From: Lophius americanus
Lineage: Eukaryota; Chordata; Actinopteri; Lophiiformes; Lophiidae
NCBI GenBank assembly: GCA_037951165.1
Contig: JBBDHG010000043.1
Span: 4,775,001-4,839,000 of the forward strand
Length of the DNA: 64,000 nucleotides
Reading direction: 5' to 3'
Made by a program: the position numbers and the translations under genes. Below are positions 34,301-45,359 of the stretch, piece by piece. Under the pieces are notes generated by a model. It was not told where the DNA came from, did not search any database, and was given only the letters and a program-made list of their open reading frames with translations. Positions within the stretch are counted from its first letter, which is position 1. Every line of letters starts with the position of its first letter.

Positions 34301-35780
34301 TTACATGATCTACTGTGTCAAAAGCTGAACTCAGATCCAAAAGAATTAAAACTGAGCTGCTTGGTTTGAATTAATAAACTAATGGCACCTTGAGTACTAT
34401 TCAGTAAACCTAAGTATTCACAAAAACATTTTCTGAAAGAAAAGTAAAAGGTAAATACATATCATAAGAAACAATGGACATGCAATCATTTCATGACTAA
34501 TATTTCGACTAATAAGAGTCCAGGTTCATTCAGTGAAACTGCCCACAAACTCATCAAAATTTCTTGAGAAATTTAAAAATGCTGTTAAAACGCCGCTAAA
34601 ATGTTTCTTATATATTTGGTCAATTTAGACATTGGAAGAATACCTAGAGTTAGGAGGACACTCAGGATCCAACAGTTCAACGCCAGAACAGCAGAACAGC
34701 TCCATCGGCCTGCTCAGCTCTCTAGATGACCTGATTCATGTAAGCCCTCTCTGTTGGACTTCTTCTTAACTACCTGGCTCAGGGAAGAAGCACCTCTCAT
34801 AGCAAATAGAACTGAACAGAATCTATTTCCACGTCCAGATCTATGCAGGAAACTTAGACGCAGAAATCGAAGACCGGCGGGTTTTTGTGGACCTCATGAA
34901 ACAGCTGCTTGATAATGACTGTACTCAGAGGATATCTGCCCATCAAGCTCTGCAGCACCCTTTCATCACAATGGACCACCTGGTGAAGGACTTTGACAGC
35001 TGTCACTAGTAAGTGGCTGCTAGCAGACCCCAGAAAGTGCCGGATGGACCGATGATTGACTGATTCATAAATGAATTTCATACTTTTCCAGTGTGAACAT
35101 CTCCCAGAGAATAATGAATAGTTCATCACGCGAGGCGAAAGGCCCAGCCGTTTTCCCATCTCACCATGGGTCCTCCGGTAGGTTAATAATAATAACACAT
35201 TTGATTCATAACCCACTTTAAATTTGAATTAAATCTAAAAGTGCTAGGTTTTGTGTCAGAGGTGCTTCCCTTGATGATCCTCCTGCCAGCAGGTATTTCG
35301 ATCAGTTCTGGATGTTTCTTCTAGTGCTCTCTTGAGGATGTGCCTCTTGTTTCAGATGACAATGATCCAGAAGTCTGCTCTTCTGACGGTGAAATTCGTA
35401 CCATCTCTGCCCCCTGGCACCATCGCGAGGAACTGCTTTCGGCCTCAGATGAAGATGATTCAGATGGTGGTTATTCTGATGGAGAGGTTCCCTCTATCTT
35501 TTCTGCACGGCCCTCTCAGGGAGATTCATCGATGGTCTCTAATGGAAACGACCCAGAACTCTTGAATTCTTACGGAGGACAGCATCAACGCTACGGCGAT
35601 GGTGATTTAATGGTCAGCTCCTCGGAAGCAGCTCAGGAAACAAACTTCGCCCCTGCTGTTTTATCCCTCTCCGATCACCATGGAAAATGGTTGAGGAAAA
35701 TCAACAGGTTCCTTAGTCAAGTCAGGACTTCATTTTGTCATTGTAAACATAATATAGTTTGCATGGTTTTAAAAAAATAA
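31385..35780 (+). CDS. HIPK-family protein kinase, nine exons, plus strand
   Basis: Exons: 31385-31578, 31668-31859, 31964-32145, 32250-32373, 32464-32583, 34629-34739, 34839-35008, 35092-35177, 35356-35780. All have GT-AG borders and their phases chain. The kinase domain has glycine loop DEGSFGQVF, lysine VAVKIY, alpha-C QREVYML, catalytic loop HTDIKPDNIMF, metal motif DLGNA, and GYRAPEIILGLPF then AIDVWGVGCVLAFLYLGD. The C-lobe (RWRLMTLEEY, QRISAHQALQHPF) follows HIPK order. The last exon is acidic with 31-residue repeats. The gene lacks the long regulatory tail of HIPK1-3, like the short HIPK-like genes of fish. HTD and DLG replace the usual HAD and DFG of HIPKs but keep the catalytic Asp residues, so activity is possible. 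Start: acceptor CCTTTCCTCACAG implies an upstream exon; otherwise an in-frame ATG at 31324 gives 554 residues. Its role is unknown. Confidence 0.88.
32841..33272 (-). mobile_element. Non-autonomous DNA transposon, copy 2, nested in LINE
   Basis: Ends AAGCCAGGTTTACACGGTAC and (reverse) AGCTGGACCTACACTGTACG form an imperfect terminal inverted repeat. TTTA on both sides is a possible target duplication, and removing the element rejoins LINE text (GACTTTTA with GTCTTGAAGC). The copy at 15007-15437 shares ends and interior. It contains a 23-bp perfect hairpin not seen in the other copy. Confidence 0.75.
32912..32960. repeat. Perfect 23-bp inverted repeat, 3-nt loop
   Basis: Arms 32912-32934 and 32938-32960 are exact complements around GGT. 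Key text is GTGTCAGTCCTTTGAC in the first arm. Confidence 0.95.
33634..33979 (+). repeat. Common teleost interspersed repeat, near full length
   Basis: It begins CATTATCTACCGATTATCC and includes GGAGCCTATCCCAGCTGAC, TTTTTGGACTGTGGGAGG and ACAGGGAGAACATGCCAAC, and ends ACCATAGCACCACTATGCCG. I know this text as widespread in fish but cannot assign its class. Short pieces recur at 10352-10520, 21650-21830, 27490-27600 and 62010-62110. Confidence 0.75.
35185..35245 (-). mobile_element. L2-like LINE 3' tip in kinase intron 8
   Basis: AATAATAATAACACATTTGA followed by TAACCCACTTTAAATTTGAA and TCTAAAAGTGCTA is the last 60 bp of the L2 family (compare 50893-50970), strongly 5'-truncated. Confidence 0.6.
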
Positions 35781-35781
35781 A
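35776..35781 (+). terminator. Polyadenylation signal AATAAA of the kinase gene
   Basis: AATAAA overlaps the TAA stop codon at 35778-35780. If used, the 3' UTR would be only some 10-30 nt. Confidence 0.55.
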
Positions 35782-35799
35782 TGAAATAGACTGGTTGGT

Positions 35800-37100
35800 T
35801 GAACGCACTGGAGAAAATGTCGAGTTCAGTCAGGAGACAGAGAATGAAGAAGAGACTAAAGTTTAATGAAACAGATGATTTTTTTTTAATCATTTTTAAG
35901 TGAGATCGTGATTGAATGCCCTCAGCAGCAGCATGGGAAATCAATAGATTGATACTAATGATCACATCTCCATTACAATAATCACTTATAATTCCTCCGT
36001 CAAGGGAGTTTAAGTTTTTTACTTCAGTGCTTTTGTCTCTTTGTGACAGATTTAGGAAAAACCGCAAGATGAATTTGCACGGAAATTTACCCAGAGGTAT
36101 GTTTTAGCATATTCTAGTTGCGATAAAATTTTGGGGACTTTAATCATGTGGTAGCATTTAGAATAGCATTTAAGATAAGCTATTTGGAGTGGTGACGGAG
36201 AAACAGCATTTTGAAGTTTGTCCAAACAAATCTTTTCACCTGGGCAAAATTATAATGGCGGGAATTATTATAATTTCATTATTATTCAGTATGTGAGTCA
36301 CGGGAAAAAGGGCTTGAGGTGAGGGGGAGGAGCTGGGAACAGAGATGTGGACGTGAAAAGTTACGAGAGAATAAGAAAAGATGAACAGTTCCAGAGTATT
36401 TGAGAGACACAGAGAGTTTGTTCAAGGTAATGGTAAATCTATAAGATTTTCATAAATAAAGGGACCTGGTTGAGCACTTTAAGTCATTATTTTACCGTTT
36501 TATGTTAAATGACGCTCCGTGTTCTCAGTGCAGAATGTTCCTCCACTACTACTTCATTCCTTTTCATTCATAGGCATTACATATAGATCACTTTAGATGA
36601 GTTCAGTACTTAAGAAAATATTGTGAACTAAAAAAAGCAAACCTCTGCCAAGGCACAACAGTATCCTTGTTTTAGGAATAAATGCAGATTTTTCCATTAA
36701 TGTCTGAATTAATCTACCTAAAACTCCAACAAATTCTCTGAGTATGTCTCAAAAACTCTATGCGGTCGTCTCTTCCACTTCAGTGTCTTTGGTCAGCCCA
36801 CTGAGCCCCCATCTCCACCCGTCTGACTATGTACTAAGTACAGTTTAATTCACTTCCTGGTTATATTCAGAGGCTGTTTGAAATCAGAGTCAGTATGAAC
36901 TCAGGTGTAAACCTGTTGCTCAGCTTTAACAAAGAAATATGAAAGTAGTTCAGTTGATGATTTCAGAATGATGAAAAATATAGAGCCTCTACAAAGACAT
37001 CCAATGTGTGTGTGTATAAATTATATGTGCATATACAGTGTAAATATATGTTAATATCTGTATATCTGAATATACGGTATATGTGTGTATAAGTATGTAT
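35800..37100. other. Intergenic, with scraps of family C repeat
   Basis: 36040-36150 (ATGAATTTGCACGGAAATTT, GATAAAATTTTGGGG) and 36345-36430 resemble family C parts (GTATTTGAGAGA). No exon is seen after the kinase stop. Confidence 0.4.
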
Positions 37101-37360
37101 TTGACCAACTATATATATATATATATATATTAAAAAAAGAAGACAAAGGGACAATTTTCTTTGTCGTGTTTTTTTTTTGTATGCATAGTTGCCAATTTCT
37201 TAGTTTTTTCTACTCATTTTGGACAGTCTTTACTTGTGTTAGTTTTGGGATCATAACACAAAATTTGATACGTAAAAAAGGGTAGCATAATAAGCTGTAG
37301 CTTTAGTCCAATAGAAAATAGAAAAAAAGACTGAAATTTCTATTTCTAGGTATTTCTATG

Positions 37361-37367
<7 letters not shown>

Positions 37368-37412
<45 letters not shown>
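37368..37412. repeat. (TA)n microsatellite
   Basis: About 22 TA units. A shorter run lies near 37110-37130. Confidence 0.95.
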
Positions 37413-37414
<2 letters not shown>

Positions 37415-37589
37415 ACCAAAATAAATCAAATCAAAGGAACTCTTGAAACAGCCCCTAGCACCACCCGTAAGCAAGATCAAATGATCACAGGCAGCAATGG
37501 CCAGTTAAATGCTGCGAAACACGTAACGCCACCAAATGCAATCACCTCTAGGATAAGGCCTACCGCTGGGTAAAATAAACACAGAACAA

Positions 37590-38410
37590 ACAAACAGACA
37601 GGAGTTGTTGGAAGAATTTAGATGCCGGCAATAACTCAGAGGTTAATGGAGGAATTCTGCATTAAATGATCCTAAATAGAGCAATCTAACGGATTCTGAT
37701 CACAATAATGTCTATCTCGGGTACTGGTGGGCCTCGGCAGAGGTCTTGCGATCTCTGAGCGCTTTTTCGAGTAATTTCATTCAGTAGGGTCTCTGATTTG
37801 AACTAACTTTAAGAAGACAACGAACCAGATGTTGGACCCCGCGGCTACACTGGTAGAGCTGCAGCGCACCACAAACAAACTGCTTTATAAAGCATACGTT
37901 CTGAGCCGAACGGCTCTGCGGGAACAAAATGGTTATTCAATAACAGACGCTGCCTGGCCGGTCTGTCGCTCAGACCAGCATCTCAGGATGAAAAGGTCTC
38001 CCCTACAAGCATGATGCCTTGATTCTTCCTGGAACCAATATCTTCAATTCATTTACCAGCCAACCTTTAGATAACCTTTACTTTGCTCAAACCCCGCCAA
38101 GAAAAACCTGCATTTAATCTGACCCACAAACCTCAGCATGTATTGAGTTCCATGAAAGATGGCTGAACAATGACCCAGTTATAGATGTGTGGGTGGCCGG
38201 GATGCCAATAACGTTTGTGTTTTAGTGCTGCCTCCGGGCTGTCAGTGTGGGTCATGTTCAAGTCTACATTTGTATATCAGATAGGTGGAGACTGTTAAAG
38301 TATCGACATCTCCTTCTGATGTAACTCAGTGTGTGACGGCAAGATATCAGCTCCACAGTATGTGGACTCTCACTGCGCTTGGCATTTATCACCTGCAGAA
38401 TATTTACCCA
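37590..38410 (+). repeat. Dispersed repeat family C, copy 3, with shared 3' block
   Basis: AATTTAGATGCCGGCAATAA and GGCCTCGGCAGAGGTCTTG mark the family C end. From about 37875 (AACAAACTGCTTTATAAAG) the text follows 26858-27371 in the same order and orientation (CCAGCCAACCTTTAGATAAC, AAGTATCGACATCTCC, CACCTGCAGAATATTTACC). Confidence 0.65.
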
Positions 38411-39195
38411 GAACCCATTACCGGTCTATTAGGACCTTATACAGTAAAGTAGTTATAACGGTGAATTGGTTTCTTCACACTCTGCATTGATGAGAATGTA
38501 AATCTAATCGTTTTTCCATTGTAAATAGTAAGTGAAATGTACAATTGGTTGAAAGTCAACCTACACTTGTATGTATGGATGGAATGAGCCCAACTTTTAC
38601 TGTTTTGTCACAAAAATAGCCATTAAATTTGGTTTAAAATCTGCTGGGTCAACAAATACATACGGTACAAACAATAACTTGGATGACCAACTTTGGGGAT
38701 TCATGGCCTCTTAACTTTGTTGGAGCGATAATGATTGATAACACCTGGTGACCAATTTAAATGCGGTTCATTTGATGAATCATAAGACTCAGCCAAAAAC
38801 ACTCCAATAAAATCCTTAGGAGATCAGCATTGATCTGGAAAAAGTTTACGTCATTTATCTGAGCCAGTCAGGACAGTCACCTTGATCAATACGATACAGT
38901 TACAGGTTTAGGACCAATTGTAGTTTGGCCTTTTTTCCATGTGAAAACAAGGTCTTGGGTTCCAGAGGGTAAAGTAGACAGCAAACATGATACAACCTGA
39001 GAAAACACATCCAAATAAATAAACACCAATTTGACAACAAATGCGCAGCATTTGGAAAACGTGCTGGAAAAGCCACAACACAATGAAAGTGTTTCCAGAG
39101 AAAGTAATGCACACATCCAGACACACTTTAATCAGTGCTTAGTTGAAGAATAGAAGAGGTATAATACACAAACAAGTACACACAGGTTTCAATTA
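38411..39195. other. Intergenic, nothing recognised
   Basis: Three overlapping minus-strand frames at 38886-39126 share one stretch (CACATCCAAATAAATAAAC in plus). They lack splice context and no family is recognised. A repeat is likely. Confidence 0.35.
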
Positions 39196-39975
39196 GGGCC
39201 GTCACGAGACGATAAAAATAAAATATTACGATGAAGGTATTTTTACGATATCTAACAATCATTTAAAAATGAATGCACTCACATAAATCCATCTTTACTT
39301 TATTCTCCAACTTTTTCTCTTTCTCTTCAAAAGTAACTGAATACAAGGGACACAATAATCACAAATCATTTTCCTGAGCATCTTTCAGGAAATAACATTC
39401 ATCAGATCAGCACCCTAATCTTTAGACACAGGGAAATTTGCAGGGCTCATTTTCTGACTATCCTAAGATTAAGTTAGCTTACACATTAGCCAGTTAGCTA
39501 ACAGCAAAAGGAGCCGGGAGGAGGAAAGTCTGGGCTTCCCTCCAGAAAATGCTGCCCCCGCGACCCGGACCCGGATAAGCGGAAGATGATGAGACGAGAC
39601 GAGGCCAACAGCTTGTCATTACATATCTAAGCTATGCTAATGTTGTAGGCCTACTCATAACTCAACATGCTTATTGCTACTGTTACGACTTACTCTCTCA
39701 ATGATAACGAAATAATTAGGATGGTGAATGCAAAAGTGATTAGTAAGATTTTTAGTATGGCCTCCTTTCGCAACAACGGTAGCCCCACATTCCCTGAACA
39801 CTGGAGGTTCCCTAAATTAACATTTAGTTGGGGGATAAAGTATTTCACCTGCTGTATTTTCTTTCATCAAGTCTCACATCTTGACAAAAAACTATACACT
39901 AGCGGTGTTGGCTGTGTACAGTCCGCCAGGCGAGTCTGAAATCGCAAAAAACCGGTATATCGCCACGTCTAGTTT
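39196..39975. mobile_element. Possible DNA transposon with weak terminal inverted repeats
   Basis: The left end reads TTAGGGCCGTCACGAGACG and the right end, reversed, CTAGACGTGGCGATATAC. The words GATGAAGGTATTTTTACGATA and CCGGTATATCGCC near the ends resemble fish hAT-type elements. The interior is not recognisable as transposase. Confidence 0.4.
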
Positions 39976-41830
39976 TATTTATTTATTTTTTCTTCTGCTG
40001 TTTTTCTCATACAACAAATTCAACTTAGTAAAGACCTATATGACACAGTAAGATTTTAAACAATTATCAGGATCACTATAGTTCAGGTTAACTACAGCTA
40101 GCAGGATGGTCTGCGGGTCGCACTTATAGCATTAGTCACGTATGAAGCATGAAAATAACTGCGTCAACAATGATTATCATGAAAACCCAATTATTTGTCT
40201 TTTAATCATGAAATTAAACTCTCTACAAATCTTAATCCACAAAGCTAAGAGGATCATCTTTGAGTGCACACACATAGAACACTATATTAAATGATAACTG
40301 AACTGACATTTGGGCTGGCAGCTCTGTCTACCCTAATTAGCGTCTTTTGCTCGCATTAGCTTAGCTGAAAGTTCACTGACCCCGACATTTGTGACGTCTC
40401 AAACCTCATTTTGTCTGCCGCCTCAGTCGCTGCTCATGTTTCTCACCAAACACGAAGATGTTGTAAAAACTCTGTATAATGTTACATTTATTTCCTCTCT
40501 GCTCACTCCATGTGGTTTTCATGCGTTCTCCATACTGCGCAACCATACATGTATCACAAAGGGGCGGGGACTATTATCTTCTCTCCAATAGGATTTCAGT
40601 GTTCACACTTTCAGCCAACAGAAGGTTGTTTCAACAATAAAATAGGAATGAAATCATCAAGTTAGGTTTGTACTGGTTCAGATGTTGTGCTTCTCAGCAA
40701 GATATACCACTATACTTAGACTTAGACTTACTTTGATCTTGAATCAATTGAATTACACATCTACACATACGCAACACCAAGAATATAAATATAGATTAAA
40801 GAGTACAAGTATGCTCTATTAAGAGTCTGTGTGCAAACTGTATGCTGTTAGCAAGTAGCGATGAGGTAATTAGTGTAAACTATAGTACAGTGCAGATACA
40901 GAGGTAGTAGAAAGACATGATTCTAAGGTAAAATCTTTTCCTCTTTACCACCAAAGGCTGAACTGAATGTTAGGTGTGAAAGAGAGAGAATCAACAGTTA
41001 CTTAACATAGATATTTGTACCGAAGGTACAGCGACTTTTTGATTTTGCCAAGTTTAATGACTACCGGCGTAAATAAATATGGATAAATACCCTCAAACTC
41101 CATATTTTAGGCGTAAAATAGGAAACTCCAGCATCATTTGACGTGGACTTTTAGTTAAAAGTCTGATCTGAGCCTCTCTTTTCACCATACAGGAAATCAT
41201 ATGGCGGGAATGTCTTCTATACATTCAGCCAAAGAATTAAATTAGAATGTTTGAGAATATTTTTGTTGGGAAATCCGACGTGCAGTGTGAAAGAATCTTG
41301 GTTAATTTTGATCCGCTGCCCTGTTCGTGTGGTGAGACAATAAGAGAAGGCGGCTTTCTCAATCAATTGGACTTCTGTACCCTTTTGTCCAGGGAGGAGG
41401 ACAGAGAACAATGTGAAAATACGATCAATAAACTGAATAGCAGCCCAGGCGCCCACAAAGGCCAGACAGAGGAGAGGCAACCAAGTAAAAATCATTTCTT
41501 TCTGTATTCAACATTTTTATGCCCTTATAAAGAAAAAAAAAACCTTTCAAAAAATGATTTATTTTCATATTAAATGCATTTCCTGTGTTATTCAGGGCTC
41601 TATCCTTCGGGTCTTACTCTTTAGAATATACACACTGCCACTGAATCACATTAGGGTTCAGTCAGGCGGCAAACATTCTTCAAAAAGAAATAGACATTCA
41701 TAATGCAGTCAACCAAACAGTTGAGCAGGACAGTAAAGGGTTAAGTCAGGTTTTCAGGTATTTTTGCTTTGCCTGAGTATTCATCTTCATGACACATTTT
41801 ATACTTTCACCACTATATATTAACTTGTCT
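39976..41830. other. Intergenic, nothing recognised
   Basis: Opposed frames at 41217-41573 are both open but neither shows a domain or splice context. The minus frame is hydrophobic at its start by composition. Confidence 0.35.
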
Positions 41831-42460
41831 TATTATGCCTCCACCAAAGGGGATATAGCGCTACTTTCCTCCATCTGTCCGGGGAATAGTCTACCCACAT
41901 AATCTCAAAAACCGCTGGGAGGAATTCGATACAATTTCTCAAGATGTGAATCTCAGCACTATTCCTAAAACTTTCCTTATTTTTTTTTTCATTTTAGGGG
42001 TTTTAAAGAGGCTGTTTTTCAGGGCCGGTGTACTCACATCCACCTATGATAGAGATTATGTCCTTACCACATCATCACAAATGGAGTTTTTTCCAGTTGG
42101 GAATCTCTTAGATGGAAACAGGTTGATTCAACGGTCACATTTTTTGGAAGGATACCACAAAGGGACCCAAAAGCATGATTTCTTAACACAGGTATCAAAG
42201 TTAAATTATCTTTACTAGAGATGAAATCAGGTCAAACAGATCCGCAAACGAAGTCTGAAAACACCTGTGAAAGTCAAAACGAATGGAACAAATGCAGTAA
42301 CACTAGGAATACAAGAAGGAGTACTTTCTCTTTGGTCCATACTCTCTGACTTTTCCCTTTGATCCAAACCAAAACTGTTGGTATAATCACAGACTCCATC
42401 TCCGATAAGGAGAACTGAGCCCGAACAGTTAGTTGTTTATTTTGTTTTCTAGAGGCTGAA
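41831..42460 (+). repeat. Fragment related to family C opening
   Basis: TGCCTCCACCAAAGGGGATA and AATCTCAAAAACCGCTGGGA resemble the start of the plus-strand family C repeat (ordered rear/expansion text as at 2755). Diverged. Confidence 0.4.
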
Positions 42461-42959
42461 GTTATTTCTCCACATGCTTAAATATCATATAAGTGAACTG
42501 GTAAGTGGAGTGCCATTGAAAAACAGAGCCATACGCCAAAAAGGAAACCGAAAGCCAACTGAAAGGAAAGCGATCGGGCCTGGACATAGCGCAGAAGCAC
42601 CGGTAAACCCGCATTTCTCTTATCTGTAGCCTGACAGTCAAAAGTCCAAACCCTGGGGGTCCGAGAGGAGTTGTTTGTGGTGCAACAACAGGATGAAACC
42701 TTCCCCCAACCCAGATCCAGATCAAACAAATGGACTTTTGTCAGACAAAAAGAAGTGATCTGTGTCTGGATCAAAGTTAACCATGATTTGGTTTGTAACC
42801 CGTGTGAATGAACTTTTATGGGGCGGTTCGGGTTGCTTCAATTATAATGTCGGTTTTTGAAGCAGATAAGAAAAGATGTGAGAAACTTGACAAAGAATGA
42901 AAGTATTAATGAAATTAATTATTTTTACTATTCACATTTCTGTACTTGAGAAATTAAGT

Positions 42960-43240
42960 TACTATCCCGTATCCACTTCTTCTTCTTCATCTTTCGGCTT
43001 CTTCTTTTTGGGTTCGCCAAAGCGTATCGCCTGTTTCCATCTTTAAGTTGGTACCCTGCTGGCTCACTGTACCACTTAACCCGGGACCCAACCAATCTGG
43101 TTCGGAAATCAGTTTTGTGTTCTGCATATAGATTCGGCGTAGCTTTTTCGTCAGACTCCCTTCCCGACGCAACCCTCCCCATTAACCCGGTCCTGGGACC
43201 GGCACTAGAGGAAGACAGGTTTGTGACTCCTTTGTGGCTG
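42960..43240 (+). repeat. Common teleost repeat (CCTCCCCATTAACCCGG type)
   Basis: TCTTCTTTTTGGGTTCGCCA, TTTCCATCTTTAAGTTGG and CTTCCCGACGCAACCCTCCC followed by GGGACCGGCACTAGAG is text I know from many fish genomes. Unknown class. Open minus frames here are incidental. Confidence 0.6.
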
Positions 43241-43394
43241 GGTTCACTAATCCCTTAGATTAAAATGAAAATAAATATACATATGACAAGCGTAGACTTT
43301 AACACAAGTAAGTGTACTTTTACTTGAGATGTGCGTACTTTTCACAGTATCAGTAACTGGCTGCTGCTTCACGTCAAATGGAGCCAGTTGAAGT

Positions 43395-43610
43395 TGTCAT
43401 CTGATCAGGGACATCCCTGTGGAGGTTTACCAGACAGGTCCAACCCATTGGAGGGACTATGTATCCCATCTGGCCTCGACATGCCTTTTGATCCCCGAGG
43501 ATGAGCTGGAGGGTGTTGCTGGGGGGAAAGACAATTGGGGCACCCACTTAGCCTGCTGCTTCTCCAAGGATAAGAAGATGGAATGGTTCAAATTTGCAGT
43601 TTCCCTTTAA
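43395..43610 (+). mobile_element. LINE C-terminal fragment (Rex3-like)
   Basis: The frame encodes THWRDYVSHLA, then LLIPEDELEGVAGGKDNWGT, the R-W-R-D-Y-V-x-x-L and P-x-E-E-L-E-x-V-A-G region near the end of a common fish non-LTR reverse transcriptase. Confidence 0.75.
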
Positions 43611-45150
43611 TATGAGTGACTGATACGAAGCCTGAACCCTCCGCTGTGGGTTGGAGGATAAATATACTGTTCTGCTATCAACGTAGGAACTTCACGGACC
43701 CGATCGTACATTACTGTCATCACCACGACCCCCCCGACTCTGACAGCAGTCCAAAGCACATCCATCATTTCTGGCTCTCTGTACTATAAATAGAGCGTGG
43801 AGTCCAGTGCAGCTCCCCACAGATCATAATAGGCCCATTATGTAAGGTCCTGTCCTGTGCGTCCACACAGGCTGACCCCGGATCCTCCCCCCAGGCCTCA
43901 CTAGCAAACAGACTGAGTCTCGCTCACATCCCCAGGCAGGAGCAAAAGTGCCTCAGGGGCGAAGAAAGGCTGACATTGACGTACAAACACGAGAATATAA
44001 ACCCGGAGTCCTCCGCCGTTTTCAGAAAATGTCCTCGGCCCACTGGGGGACTACTAATCATCAAAAAGGGCTTCGCTCCAGACTGCAGATGAACAGGAAA
44101 CAGCATCATAGTCAGTATTATATCAGGATAATAAGCCCGGTTTGCTGCTAAACGCCTAATATGTTAGGAAAACATGCAGGGACAACGCTTCAAGCTATTT
44201 TGTTCATATTTTAAGTCCAACAGACGAGAATTAACCCCTTTATTGTAAGTTTAACGTTTTCATGTGCCCACATTCGTAAACCCATGCATAGATTTGAAGC
44301 GGGACTCCCCTCCGTCCGTCCCCCCCGCAGACAGTTGGTGCTGAGTACTGAACTATATTATGGTAGCATGAGTCACAGGAACATTCTGTGGCACTGAGGG
44401 ACAAAATCACATTTGGTCGCTGTTCCCATCTGCCATGTAATGAGGCAAAAACAGACAGAAGTGGAGGAGGTGCACAGACAAACGACGCCCCTGTTCTGAC
44501 GGGGGACGTTCCACCCTTTTACAGGTAAGATCCACTTCTATAGCCTAAAGGGAACAAAATGACTCTGCAAAATGTGGGTCTATATTTCCAAAGTCCTTGT
44601 TATCTAGTTCCAGAGATCTCCTGTCAATCACTGTGTGAACAGGGCGGATCTCTTTTCTGGTGGGGATCCTGAAGGGATCCACCCTTTTGCAGCAGAGACA
44701 AATATTACACACTCTAAAAAAATAATTCCTTTTTTTTTTTTGTAAATGACCTCCACTGGTGGAACAGTTGAATTAAGTATTTATGACTTAGATTAATAAG
44801 ACACAAAAATATTTGATATCATTTAGGTTACTAGTAGTATTAAAAATAAAAAAAGGAAAAGAATTTGTTCACTGGTAACACAAATTAAATTCATTATTAA
44901 TGGTCTGAAATTCAGGGTTGGATTTCCATATCTGGAATTTCACTTTTTGTACTATTGGGGTAAACTGGTGACTTAAATAAAATCGTATTTTTGTGTCTGA
45001 CTTATTCATTTAAGTAGTAGATACTTTTTAACTGCTTTTTTTTAACTCTTCTGCCAGTGTAAGTTTAAAAAAAAAAAAAAAATGTAAAAAAATGTTTATT
45101 TACGGTTTTATAACTCCTGTTGTTTTGAAGGTAAAACCATGAAAACATAA
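43611..45150. other. Intergenic, nothing recognised
   Basis: The interval 43640-44520 is mostly unique DNA of mixed composition. I found no exon supported by splice sites and homology. Confidence 0.35.
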
Positions 45151-45154
<4 letters not shown>

Positions 45155-45218
<64 letters not shown>

Positions 45219-45245
45219 CATAAATATACATCTATATATATATAT
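45155..45245. repeat. (TA)n microsatellite, interrupted
   Basis: Long TA run to about 45212, then a shorter one to 45245. ORFs reading Y-I-Y-I are artefacts. Confidence 0.95.
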
Positions 45246-45359
45246 GTATATACACACACATGCTGTATATACTTCATCTTTTAGTGTCCTACCAGTTGAA
45301 ATCATTTTTTGACTTCATCAGACAATTCTTTTTACAGTGTAGACAAATCTCCAAATGTC

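Larger units (their letters stand above)
32640..34440 (-). mobile_element. L2/Rex1-like LINE, antisense to the kinase gene, interrupted twice
   Basis: Pieces in 5' to 3' order on the minus strand are 34198-33985 (CGVPQGPILDQLLFSIYMLP and YGYTDDS, the reverse transcriptase GVPQG and YADD boxes), then 33517-33275 (FFSRSDLVVVHAFMSYRLDY), then about 32840-32640 (C-terminal end). The gaps are two later insertions. Frames carry stops, so it is inactive. Confidence 0.8.
32584..34628 (+). other. Intron 5 of kinase gene, filled by nested repeats
   Basis: At 2.0 kb this is far longer than the other introns (about 80-350 bp). The extra length is explained by an antisense LINE with a DNA transposon and a teleost repeat inserted in it. 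Confidence 0.8.

Noticed and set aside
41217..41573. Overlapping opposed ORFs of about 100 codons
   Set aside because: No domain, splice or repeat evidence. Random open frames of this length are expected in 64 kb.
45108..45305. ORFs with Y-I-Y-I repeats (also at 37358 and 57688)
   Set aside because: They are translations of TA microsatellites.
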